Assembly (NCBI GenBank): GCA_019233415.1
Contig: JAFAMK010000239.1
Location: 1 to 6,307 of the forward strand
Length of the DNA stretch: 6,307 nucleotides
Origin: Vulcanimicrobiota bacterium
Lineage (GTDB): Bacteria > Vulcanimicrobiota > Vulcanimicrobiia > Vulcanimicrobiales > Vulcanimicrobiaceae
Direction: 5' to 3'
Both the position numbers and the translations under genes were made by a program. Under the pieces are notes generated by a model. It saw nothing but the letters and a program-made list of their open reading frames with translations. It had not been told where the DNA came from and searched no databases. This document shows, piece by piece, positions 1 to 5,541 of this stretch. Position 1 is the first letter of the stretch. Every line of letters begins with the position of its first letter.

Positions 1-205
1 CGCGATCGAGCACAGCATCGTCGTCGGAGACTCGGTGTGGGATTTGCTTGCGGCGCGGCGCGCGGGCGCGCTTGGGGTCGGGCTGCTGTCCGGTGGCTAC
101 GGGCTCGACGAGTTGCAGAGTGGCGGCGCGTATCGCGTCTATGAGGACCCGGCCGACTTCTTGCTGCACCTCGATGAAGTTGGGGTGCGCGATCCTGAGC
201 GCTGA
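1..205 (+). CDS. HAD-family hydrolase/phosphatase, C-terminal end (5' truncated by window)
   Basis: The reading frame is open from base 2 and ends at TGA 203-205, giving 67 residues of a protein whose start lies outside the window. It contains VVGDSVWD near its beginning. This is HAD motif IV (GDSxxD), whose acidic residues hold the catalytic Mg2+. It is followed by an AARRAGALGVGLLSGGYG-like stretch and a YEDPADFLLHL tail, as in HAD subfamily IA phosphatases of the phosphoglycolate phosphatase/Gph and beta-phosphoglucomutase type. The enzyme would hydrolyse a small phosphate ester in the cytoplasm. The nucleophile motif DxDGT and the cap domain, which set the substrate, are not visible, so the substrate cannot be named. 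The gene converges on the methyltransferase, with 37 bases between their stops. Confidence 0.8.
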   Translation, partial: AIEHSIVVGDSVWDLLAARRAGALGVGLLSGGYGLDELQSGGAYRVYEDPADFLLHLDEVGVRDPER

Positions 206-242
206 CGGCGTTTTTCGGCGGCGGACGACGGCCGACGGGCAG

Positions 243-860
243 TCAGCGGCGTAGGCGATAAACGACGCCGAAGCCCAGGTCGTCGATGAGGTCGAAGGCA
301 TCGGTGGCGTCGATCGTTTCGCGTTCGACTGGCGTGTGGTAGAGCAGCACGACTTCGCGTGCCTCATCGCTGGTGCGGAGGTTCGTGAGCATCTGGTCGA
401 GGACTGGGGCGTGGAACGGGTTGTAGAGGTACACCACGAGATCGCCGCGCGGGAACGCGTACGACGCCGCGTCGGCTCGGATGATACGGACGTCGCGCGC
501 GGCGGGGCGAGCGAAGACCGCGTGGCCGGAGCGGCGCACGGCCGCGAGGTTTTCGTGGGCGATCTCCACGAGGGCCGGGGAGATTTCTATGCCGATCACC
601 GCGCGGAACGGGCGTCGCGCGGCGAGGAGGACGACGCGGCCCATGCCGGCGCCGACGTCCACGAACGTCGCTGCTGCAGGCGCCAGCGGCAATGCGTCGA
701 GGAGGGCTTGGGCCTCTTTGACTGGCGTGGGTTCGTAATGCGTCGCGTGTTCGAGTGCCGGGCCGATCGCGTCGGGGTCGAGCTCGCCGAGGAAGACCAC
801 CGCTTCGGTCGTTACGCCGTGTTCGGCGTCGAAGCGCTGGCCCGCACGGCGCCCGCTCAC
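243..860 (-). CDS. Class I SAM-dependent methyltransferase
   Basis: This 205-residue protein has a Rossmann-type SAM-binding core. Motif I is FVDVGAGMGR at residues 66-75, where the glycine-rich loop holds SAM. Next comes VIGIEISPALVEIAHENL (88-105), whose acidic residue after the second strand usually binds the SAM ribose. Then come IIRADAASY (126-134), the acidic motif around the adenine, and DLVVYLYNPF (140-149), the post-strand-4 motif near the substrate pocket. The N-terminal HYEPTPV (41-47) is also seen in small uncharacterised methyltransferases of this group. The substrate is unknown. The start is GTG at 860. No ATG lies upstream in frame, and the first internal Met falls inside motif I, so the start cannot be much later. 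No clear ribosome binding site is seen. The gene lies 122 bases downstream of the RpiR gene on the same strand, separated by a repeat cluster, so co-transcription is uncertain. Confidence 0.85.
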   Translation of the reverse strand: MSGRRAGQRFDAEHGVTTEAVVFLGELDPDAIGPALEHATHYEPTPVKEAQALLDALPLAPAAATFVDVGAGMGRVVLLAARRPFRAVIGIEISPALVEIAHENLAAVRRSGHAVFARPAARDVRIIRADAASYAFPRGDLVVYLYNPFHAPVLDQMLTNLRTSDEAREVVLLYHTPVERETIDATDAFDLIDDLGFGVVYRLRR

Positions 861-881
861 GCGAATGGCTTGGGCCGCGCG

Positions 882-952
882 CCCTTCGACAAGCTCAGGA
901 TGACGGGGACCAAGCTCAGGGTGACGGGGGCCAAGCTCAGGATGATGGGGAC
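882..952. repeat. Three tandem 21-bp units of an interspersed CAAGCTCAGG-core repeat
   Basis: Units occupy 890-910, 911-931 and 932-952 with an exact 21-base period. Each begins CAAGCTCAGG and continues with (A/G)TGA(C/T)GGGG. The first unit is preceded by CCCTTCGA (882-889), giving the longer core CCCTTCGACAAGCTCAGG. Units differ at a few positions, so they have diverged after amplification. From memory, this core is a common intergenic repeat in several bacterial lineages and often appears in mispredicted proteins as translated tags such as PFDKLRMTG. The cluster fills most of the 122-base gap between the RpiR and methyltransferase genes. No hairpin with a U-run was found, so it is not called a terminator. 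Its function is unknown. Confidence 0.8.
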
Positions 953-958
953 GGTTCA

Positions 959-997
959 GTAGCGCTTCGCCATGACGCGGGCTTAGTAGCGCTTTGC
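959..997 (-). repeat. Short in-frame duplication at the 3' end of the RpiR gene
   Basis: The 12-mers GTAGCGCTTCGC (959-970) and GTAGCGCTTTGC (986-997) differ at one base and lie 27 bases apart, which is exactly nine codons. On the minus strand the copy inside the gene reads Ala-Lys-Arg-Tyr-TAA. The outer copy, in the same frame, reads Ala-Lys-Arg-Tyr-TGA. The coding tail and stop therefore appear twice, as expected from a small tandem duplication followed by point changes. Confidence 0.6.
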
Positions 998-1861
998 TGC
1001 GGTGGCTTGGCGGGTGCGTTCGATCATTTCGAGGGCGCGGTCGTGGTTTTTGTGGGCGACGCCGACGTAGAGCGTGTCGATGATCGTCAGCTGCGCGATG
1101 CGGCTGGAGCTGGCGTCGCTGCGGAAGGCGGTTTGCTGCGCTGCCGTTACCAGGACGATGTCCGAGACCTTGGTGATCGGCGAGGACGGGCGGTGGGTGA
1201 TGCAGATCGTCGTTGCGCCGCTGGCTTTCGCGCGGGCGAGCGCGTCGGTGACGTCGCGGCTGGCGCCGGTGTGCGAGATGCCGAGCGCGACGTCGTCGGC
1301 GCGCAGCAGGGACGACGACATCGCCATCAGGTCGCCGTCGGAGAGCGCGATCGACCGAAGGCCGAGCTTGAGGAACTTGTGGTAGGCGTCGAGCGCGAGC
1401 GGGCTGCTTCCGCCGACGCCGTAGATTTCGAGCCGGCGGGCGCTTGCGAGCGCGTCGACCGCGCGGCCGAGCTGCTCGTCGTCGAGGACTTCGATCGTGT
1501 CGCGCAGCGCCTGCGCGTTGGCCTGGAAGACCTTGTTCTTGATCGTCGGGAGGTCGTCGCCGGCCTCGATCGCGGCGTAGATCTCGGTCGTCGGCTCGAC
1601 CAGATCGCGCGCCAGGACGATCTTGAACTCCTGGTAGCCCTTGTAGCCAATCTTCTGGCAGAGCCGTACGACCGTCGACTCGCTCGTGTTCGTGCGCTCT
1701 GCAAGCTCGGTGACGGTCAGATAGATCAGCTCGTCGGGGTGCTTCAGGATGAAGTCCGCGACCCGCTGTTCCGCCGCGCGCAAGCCCGGATATGCGCCCT
1801 GCAGGCGTACGAACGAGCCGGGGACTTTAATCGGATCGACCCGTGCTTCTTTCATCGCCAT
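983..1861 (-). CDS. RpiR/MurR-family transcriptional regulator (HTH + SIS)
   Basis: This 292-residue cytoplasmic DNA-binding protein has the usual length for the family. Residues 17-90 form the RpiR-type helix-turn-helix domain: an LRAAEQRVADFILKHPDEL segment, then LTVTELAERTNTSESTVVRLCQKIGYKGYQEFK, where the SESTVVRLCQKIG part is the recognition helix. Residues 130-270 form a sugar-isomerase (SIS) domain with IYGVGGSSPLALDAYHKF (146-163) and ISHTGASRDV (195-204), the loops that bind phosphosugars in relatives. ICITHRPSSPI (219-229) follows. RpiR proteins usually control sugar or amino-sugar catabolism in response to a phosphosugar, but no such gene lies nearby, so the effector is unknown. 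The frame stays open to 2050, but that part overlaps the S1-like gene and is low in sequence quality, so ATG at 1861 is chosen; ATG at 1855 is also possible. A 70-base gap separates it from the upstream gene. Confidence 0.9.
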   Translation of the reverse strand: MAMKEARVDPIKVPGSFVRLQGAYPGLRAAEQRVADFILKHPDELIYLTVTELAERTNTSESTVVRLCQKIGYKGYQEFKIVLARDLVEPTTEIYAAIEAGDDLPTIKNKVFQANAQALRDTIEVLDDEQLGRAVDALASARRLEIYGVGGSSPLALDAYHKFLKLGLRSIALSDGDLMAMSSSLLRADDVALGISHTGASRDVTDALARAKASGATTICITHRPSSPITKVSDIVLVTAAQQTAFRSDASSSRIAQLTIIDTLYVGVAHKNHDRALEMIERTRQATAAKRY

Positions 1862-1931
1862 GCCCGGCGTATTCGGTATGCGGCCGTTCGGCTCCACCCG
1901 CACCGCATCACGAATCGCGGCTGCGCCGCTG

Positions 1932-2315
1932 CTACGGCTCGTGGTGCTCGAACAGCTTCGCGCGGTGCCGCTTGCGGACGAGGTGGCGTTCGAACGGCTG
2001 CGGGCGGTCGGGAGGCGCCCATTCCTCGGTCGACTTGAGGTAGGCAGCAATCTGCATCTCGAACGAGGGGTCGGTCAGGGCCGGCGCTTCGGCGGTCGGG
2101 GCAACCTCGTCGATCCGGGTCTGGGCCAGCACGACCATGCGGCCGACCAGGTCGAACGGCAGCGTCGCGTCCTTGTGCTCGAGCGCGCGGGTGTAGGCCG
2201 TGCGGTTCTTGTTGACGTCGCCGATCGGCGCCGCGACGAGCCGTCCGTCCTCCAGGCGCACCGTCGCGCCGAGGTTGTGGACGTTGATCACGCTGCCGCG
2301 GACGCGCTCGCTCAC
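1932..2315 (-). CDS. Small S1-like RNA-binding protein, last gene of the acc operon
   Basis: This 127-residue protein starts at GTG 2315, which overlaps the stop of the FtsB-like gene in a GTGA junction, and ends at TAG 1932-1934. Residues 4-30 (RVRGSVINVHNLGATVRLED then GRLVAAP) resemble the first strands of an S1 OB-fold: GxVxxVxxxGAxVxLxDG. The rest does not match a family I know. Residues 32-63 are polar then hydrophobic, 70-85 are a loose Ala/Pro linker, and the tail (PFERHLVRKRHRAKLFEHHEP, 107-127) is strongly basic, which would suit nucleic-acid contact. In Bacillus subtilis the division gene divIC is followed by yabR, an S1-domain gene; the order here is the same, which supports the call. 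The function is inferred only. An alternative is an unrelated small beta-barrel protein. Confidence 0.6.
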   Translation of the reverse strand: MSERVRGSVINVHNLGATVRLEDGRLVAAPIGDVNKNRTAYTRALEHKDATLPFDLVGRMVVLAQTRIDEVAPTAEAPALTDPSFEMQIAAYLKSTEEWAPPDRPQPFERHLVRKRHRAKLFEHHEP

Positions 2316-2641
2316 GGGTCCGGTTCCGGCTCCGGCGCGGAATCCTGGTGCGGCCGCTGCAGGTAGATGATCGCCTCGTCGTCGCCGACGAGGTGCAGGC
2401 GGTCGTGAATCTCGGGGATCGCGCCGCGCGGGTCGGAGAGCCGGCGAATCTCGCGCTTCTGGCGCGCGCGCTTCGCCGTCAGCGCGACGACGTCGCCGCG
2501 CACGTCGCGCAGCTCGTGCGCGAGCGCGACGTTGCGGCCGATCAGCCGCGCGTACTGCACGCCGATCAGCGACAGGACGACGAGGACGACGCAGACGACG
2601 CCGATCCGGCTCAGGACGCGGAACAGCGTCACCGCGCTCAT
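2312..2641 (-). CDS. FtsB/DivIC-like septum formation initiator
   Basis: This is a 109-residue bitopic membrane protein. Residues 1-11 are a short cytoplasmic tail ending in Arg. Residues 13-30 (IGVVCVVLVVLSLIGVQY) form one transmembrane helix. Residues 36-68 (NVALAHELRDVRGDVVALTAKRARQKREIRRLS) form a heptad-like coiled coil, and a conserved-looking RGAIPEIHDRLHLVGDDEAIIYL segment (72-94) follows before an acidic Pro/Glu tail. This layout is that of FtsB/DivIC proteins, which pair with FtsL and FtsQ/DivIB to activate septal wall synthesis. The start is ATG 2641, whose ATG overlaps the accA stop (ATGA). Identity rests on architecture and on the S1-like gene next door, since FtsB-type sequences diverge quickly. 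Confidence 0.75.
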   Translation of the reverse strand: MSAVTLFRVLSRIGVVCVVLVVLSLIGVQYARLIGRNVALAHELRDVRGDVVALTAKRARQKREIRRLSDPRGAIPEIHDRLHLVGDDEAIIYLQRPHQDSAPEPEPDP

Positions 2642-3591
2642 CGGGGCGGCGGCGCTCCGATGCGGCGGAACTTGCGGTAGCGGCGGTCGCGCAGCTCGTC
2701 GACCGGCAGGCGCGCGAGCGCGTCGAGTGCGCCGTCGACGGTGCCGAGCACGCGCGTGACGATTCCGGACGGATCGCGGTGCGCGCCGCCGAGCGGCTCC
2801 GGGATCACGTCGTCGACGATCCCGAACCGAATCAGGTCGTCCGACGTGAGCCGCAGCCGCGACGCGGCCTCTTCCGCGCGCGCGGCGTCGCCCCACAGGA
2901 TCGCCGCCGCGCCTTCGGGCGACGCGACCGAATAGACGGCGTGTTCGAGCATCAGGACGCGGTCGGCGAGCGCGAGCGCGAGCGCGCCGCCCGAGCCACC
3001 TTCGCCGATGATCGTCGCGACGACGGGAACGCGCACGTCGGCCAGCTCGTACAGCGACTGCGCGATCGCTTCGGCCTGCGCGCGCTCTTCCGAGCCGATC
3101 CCCGGGTCGGCGCCGCTCGTGTCGACGAACGTCACGACGGGCAAGCCGAGGTGATCGGCGAGCTTCACCAGGCGAATGACTTTGCGATAGCCTTCGGGCC
3201 CCGGCATCCCGAAGTTGCGGAAGACCTTCTCCTTGGTGTCGCGGCCTTTGTCTTGCGCGATCGCGACGACGCGGCGGCCGGCGAGCTTCGCGAAGCCGCC
3301 GACGATCGCGTGGTCGTCGCGGAAGTGCCGGTCGCCGTGCAACTCGTCGAACTGGTCCAGCGCGGCGATGTAGTCCGAACCCAGCGGGCGCTTCGGGTGG
3401 CGCGCCATGTTGACGCGCTGCCACGGCGTCATCGCGCCGAAGACCTCGCGCTGAATCTGCGCGTACTTGGCCTCGAGCGCGCGAATCTCCGCGCTCATGT
3501 CGACCGGCTGCGCCGCAGCCTGCGACTTCAGCTCCGCGATCCGCTGTTCGAGTTCGAGCAGCCCCTTCTCGCGCTCGACGATGACGTTCAC
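2638..3591 (-). CDS. accA: Acetyl-CoA carboxylase carboxyltransferase, alpha subunit
   Basis: This 317-residue protein is close to the 319 of E. coli AccA. With AccD it forms the cytoplasmic carboxyltransferase that moves CO2 from carboxybiotin to acetyl-CoA, making malonyl-CoA, the first step of fatty-acid synthesis. Residues 1-50 are the usual N-terminal coiled coil (LLELEQRIAELK). Family landmarks are PWQRVNMARHPKRP (56-69), FDELHGDRHFRDDHAIVGGFA (81-101), KGRDTKEKVFRNFGMPGPEGYRK (115-137), GIGSEERAQAEAIA (164-177), GEGGSGGALALALADRV (196-212) and YSVASPEGAAAILW (220-233). The usual DTPGAYPG motif reads DTSGADPG at 157-164. The start is GTG 3591, overlapping the accD stop (GTGA). GGAG at 3600-3603, 8 bases upstream, supports it. 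Subunits accB and accC are not in the window. Confidence 0.97.
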   Translation of the reverse strand: MNVIVEREKGLLELEQRIAELKSQAAAQPVDMSAEIRALEAKYAQIQREVFGAMTPWQRVNMARHPKRPLGSDYIAALDQFDELHGDRHFRDDHAIVGGFAKLAGRRVVAIAQDKGRDTKEKVFRNFGMPGPEGYRKVIRLVKLADHLGLPVVTFVDTSGADPGIGSEERAQAEAIAQSLYELADVRVPVVATIIGEGGSGGALALALADRVLMLEHAVYSVASPEGAAAILWGDAARAEEAASRLRLTSDDLIRFGIVDDVIPEPLGGAHRDPSGIVTRVLGTVDGALDALARLPVDELRDRRYRKFRRIGAPPPR

Positions 3592-4460
3592 GCGGGCGTC
3601 TCCGCCGAGGTCGGAGCCGGCGGCGCGAGCGGCGCGCCGACGCCGTAGTCCAGCAGGCGCACGAGCCGGTCCTTCAGCTCTTTGCGCTCGACGACCATGT
3701 CGATCGCGCCCTTTTCGAGCAGAAACTCCGCGGTCTGGAAGTTGTCGGGGAGCTTCTGGCGGATCGTCTGCTCGATGACGCGGCGGCCGGCGAAACCGAT
3801 CGCCGCGCGCGCCTCGGCGAGCACGACGTCGGCCTGAAATGCGAACGACGCGGACACGCCGCCGGTCGTCGGATCGGTGAGCACGCTCAGATAGTACCCG
3901 CCCGCATCGTGGAAGCGCCGCACGGCGAGGGTCGTCTTCGCCATCTGCATGAGCGCGAGCATCCCCTCTTCCATGCGCGCGCCGCCGCTGGCGGTGAAGA
4001 CGACGCACGGCAGCCGCCGCTCGCGCGCCGCTTCGAAGAGCTGCGCGATGCGCTCGCCGACGACGGTGCCCATCGTCCCGCCGCGGAAGTTGAAGTCCAT
4101 GACGCCGAGCGCGACCGGGTAGCCGCCGATCGAGGCGAACCCGCACACGACGCCCTCGGTGAGCTTCGACTTCTCACGATCCCGCTGCAATTTCTGCGGG
4201 TACGGGACCTTGTCAGTCCAGCCAAGCGGGTCGCCCGGCAGCAAGTCGCCGCCGATCTCGGTGAAGTCGGCGTCGACCAGCGTCGCGATCCGGTCGAACG
4301 CGTGCATCCGGAAGTGGTGCCCGCACGACGAGCAGACCCACAAATTCGCCGCCAAGTCGGGCCGATAGATCATCGTCCCGCACTTCGGACACTTCGTCCA
4401 CTGCGCCGCCTCTTCAGCCGCCACCGGCTGCGCTCTCCGTAATCGCAACCATTCGGGCAT
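3588..4460 (-). CDS. accD: Acetyl-CoA carboxylase carboxyltransferase, beta subunit
   Basis: This 290-residue protein is the partner of AccA in the carboxyltransferase half of acetyl-CoA carboxylase. The N-terminal zinc ribbon is complete: CPKC (24-27) and CSSC (43-46), followed by GHHFRMHAFDRI. The crotonase-fold core holds KLTEGVVCGFASIGG (99-113), MDFNFRGGTMGTVVGE (121-136), FTASGGARMEEGMLALMQMAKT (155-176), LTDPTTGGVSASFA (194-207), IGFAGRRVIEQTIR (221-234) and LLEKGAIDMVV (247-257). ATG 4460 is taken as the start because MPEWLRLRR fits the family N-terminus. GTG at 4466, only 5 bases after the glycosyltransferase stop, would add two residues and is equally possible. The stop overlaps the accA GTG, which fits the 1:1 stoichiometry expected of the subunits. 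The short Pro/Ala tail (278-290) varies in the family. Confidence 0.97.
   Translation of the reverse strand: MPEWLRLRRAQPVAAEEAAQWTKCPKCGTMIYRPDLAANLWVCSSCGHHFRMHAFDRIATLVDADFTEIGGDLLPGDPLGWTDKVPYPQKLQRDREKSKLTEGVVCGFASIGGYPVALGVMDFNFRGGTMGTVVGERIAQLFEAARERRLPCVVFTASGGARMEEGMLALMQMAKTTLAVRRFHDAGGYYLSVLTDPTTGGVSASFAFQADVVLAEARAAIGFAGRRVIEQTIRQKLPDNFQTAEFLLEKGAIDMVVERKELKDRLVRLLDYGVGAPLAPPAPTSAETPA
3591..3603 (-). promoter_or_regulatory. Ribosome binding site deciding the GTG start of accA
   Basis: GGAG (3600-3603) lies 8 bases upstream of GTG (3591-3589) on the minus strand, within the last codons of accD. It supports this start, which also gives a protein of normal AccA length with its full N-terminal coiled coil. 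Confidence 0.55.
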
Positions 4461-4471
4461 CGCCACGGAGC

Positions 4472-5233
4472 TTACCGTTTCCCACGCAGCCTCGCGCCGT
4501 AGATGCGGCCGAGCTGCTTGAGGTAGTTGAAGATTTCGTTCTGGTTGAGCTTCGACGTGCCGGCGATGCGGTCGGTGAAGACGTACGGGACCTCGAGCGC
4601 GCGGCCGTAGTGCGCCTTCGCGATCACTTCGAGGCCGATCTTGAAGCCGATCGGGTCCAGCTCGACGCCGTCGAGCGCCTCGCGCTTGACGAGGAAATAG
4701 CCGGACGTGATGTCGCGGATCGGCGTGAGCGGCTGCGCCAGGGCGATCGCGACGCGCGAGGTGATGATGCGGCGCTTGGGCCAGTTGCTGATCCCGCCGC
4801 CCGGGACGTAGCGCGAGCCGATCGCCAGACCGTAGCCGTCGTCTTGCAGCGCGTGCACCATGCGCGGCAGGATGTTCGCGTCGTGCGAGAAGTCGGCGTC
4901 CATCGCGCCGAGCGCGGCCGAGTCGGCGCGCGCGAACTTCCAGCCGTCGATCACGCCCGACGACAGGCCCATCTTGCCGGGGCGGTGCAAGCAGCGCACC
5001 GGATAGCCTTCGCGTTCGAGCCGGTCGACGATCGCGCCGGTTCCGTCGGGCGAGTTGTCGTCGACGACGACGATCTCGCCGTCCAAACCGTTGGCGGCGA
5101 AGACGTCGCGCAGCGTCGCGACCAGCTTCTCGATCCCGCCCGCCTCGTTGTACGTCGGGACGACGATCGAGAACTTCATGTTCGCTTGCTGCGTCTGCGG
5201 CGCGTTCGCCGTGGCGTCGGCCGGCACGGTCAC
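4472..5233 (-). CDS. GT2 glycosyltransferase, polyprenol-phosphate mannose synthase (DPM1)-like
   Basis: This 253-residue family-2 glycosyltransferase of the GT-A fold would transfer a sugar, most likely mannose from GDP-mannose, to a polyprenyl phosphate at the inner membrane face, supplying a lipid-linked donor for envelope glycans or protein glycosylation. Landmarks are FSIVVPTYNEAGGIEKL (21-37), VVDDNSPDGTGAI (56-68, nucleotide binding), MDADFSHD (111-118, the DxD that holds the metal), IGSRYVPGGGISNWPKRR (138-155), DITSGYFLVKREAL (174-187) and DRIAGTSKLNQNEIFNYL (221-238). It ends there, without the C-terminal membrane domain found in longer bacterial relatives. The start is GTG 5233, whose codon overlaps the upstream stop (GTGA). 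GAAGAAG lies just upstream. ATG 5179 would begin directly at the fold (MKFSIVVPTYNE) and is the alternative. Glucose or other sugars as donor cannot be excluded. Confidence 0.9.
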   Translation of the reverse strand: MTVPADATANAPQTQQANMKFSIVVPTYNEAGGIEKLVATLRDVFAANGLDGEIVVVDDNSPDGTGAIVDRLEREGYPVRCLHRPGKMGLSSGVIDGWKFARADSAALGAMDADFSHDANILPRMVHALQDDGYGLAIGSRYVPGGGISNWPKRRIITSRVAIALAQPLTPIRDITSGYFLVKREALDGVELDPIGFKIGLEVIAKAHYGRALEVPYVFTDRIAGTSKLNQNEIFNYLKQLGRIYGARLRGKR

Positions 5234-5541
5234 TTGAGCTTCTTCATCGTCGGAAAGCGCGCGGCGTCGAACGGCGCGAGGTCGGGAGAAAGACTGGCTT
5301 CTTGGCGGATCAGCTGCACGCCGTCGCCGTCCAGGCTCGCGACCTCGGTCGTCGGAACGGCGACGTCCGCGTCGATCGCATCCCAGTGCACGATCAACAG
5401 TTCGGCGATGCGGGCGTCGCCTTCCGCATAGACGGCGCGGACGTCGCCGACGCGCGTGCGGCCGGCGAAGACGGGGGTTCCGGGATCGAGCGATTCGAGG
5501 GTGCGTGCCATGGTCGAACCGGACTTGTACGCCGCGATCAC
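5230..5541 (-). CDS. Small PRC-barrel-like protein of unknown function
   Basis: This is a 103-residue soluble protein with no signal peptide or membrane helix. Residues 20-80 carry a pattern like the PRC-barrel: PGTPVFAGRTRVGDVRAVY, then AELLIVHWD, then VAVPTTEVASLDGDGVQLI. These are the short beta strands of a small barrel (GxPV..G..VGxV ... ellV ... vPxxeV..ldxdxVxL). PRC-barrel domains occur in RimM, which acts in ribosome maturation, in photosynthetic reaction centres and in many stress proteins, and mostly serve as protein-binding modules; the role here is unknown. A basic KKLK tail ends the protein. The start is GTG 5541, overlapping the RHH gene stop (GTGA), with GGAG at 5548-5551 six bases upstream. 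ATG 5511 is a possible shorter start. The domain call is by pattern only. Confidence 0.65.
   Translation of the reverse strand: MIAAYKSGSTMARTLESLDPGTPVFAGRTRVGDVRAVYAEGDARIAELLIVHWDAIDADVAVPTTEVASLDGDGVQLIRQEASLSPDLAPFDAARFPTMKKLK

Noticed and set aside
206..242. Bidirectional terminator between the convergent HAD and methyltransferase genes
   Set aside because: A TTTTT run exists (211-215), but no convincing stem lies directly before it on either strand.
872..884. GGGC/GCCC dyad beside the repeats as a terminator
   Set aside because: It has a four-base stem with no T-run on either strand, so it is not supported.
890..952. CRISPR array
   Set aside because: The 21-base units are contiguous with no unique spacers between them, and no cas gene is present.
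336..962. Plus-strand open frame of 208 codons opposite the methyltransferase
   Set aside because: The minus-strand protein has complete SAM-binding motifs. The plus frame ends in translated repeat (PFDKLRMTGTKLRVTG), a sign of non-coding sequence.
1917..1929. Hairpin GCGGC-TGC-GCCGC just after the S1-like gene as a terminator
   Set aside because: The stem is only five base pairs and no T-run follows on the minus strand. Such GC hairpins arise often by chance in this composition.
755..2038. Long plus-strand open frame (427 codons) opposite the RpiR gene
   Set aside because: It is antisense to a clear RpiR-family protein, rich in Arg/Val/Asp/Ala with no recognisable motif, and typical of the open frames that high GC creates opposite real genes. 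Its start region also reads through the 21-bp repeats.
2779..3648. Plus-strand open frame of 289 codons opposite accA
   Set aside because: AccA motifs are unmistakable on the minus strand. The opposite frame is low in complexity and matches nothing I know.
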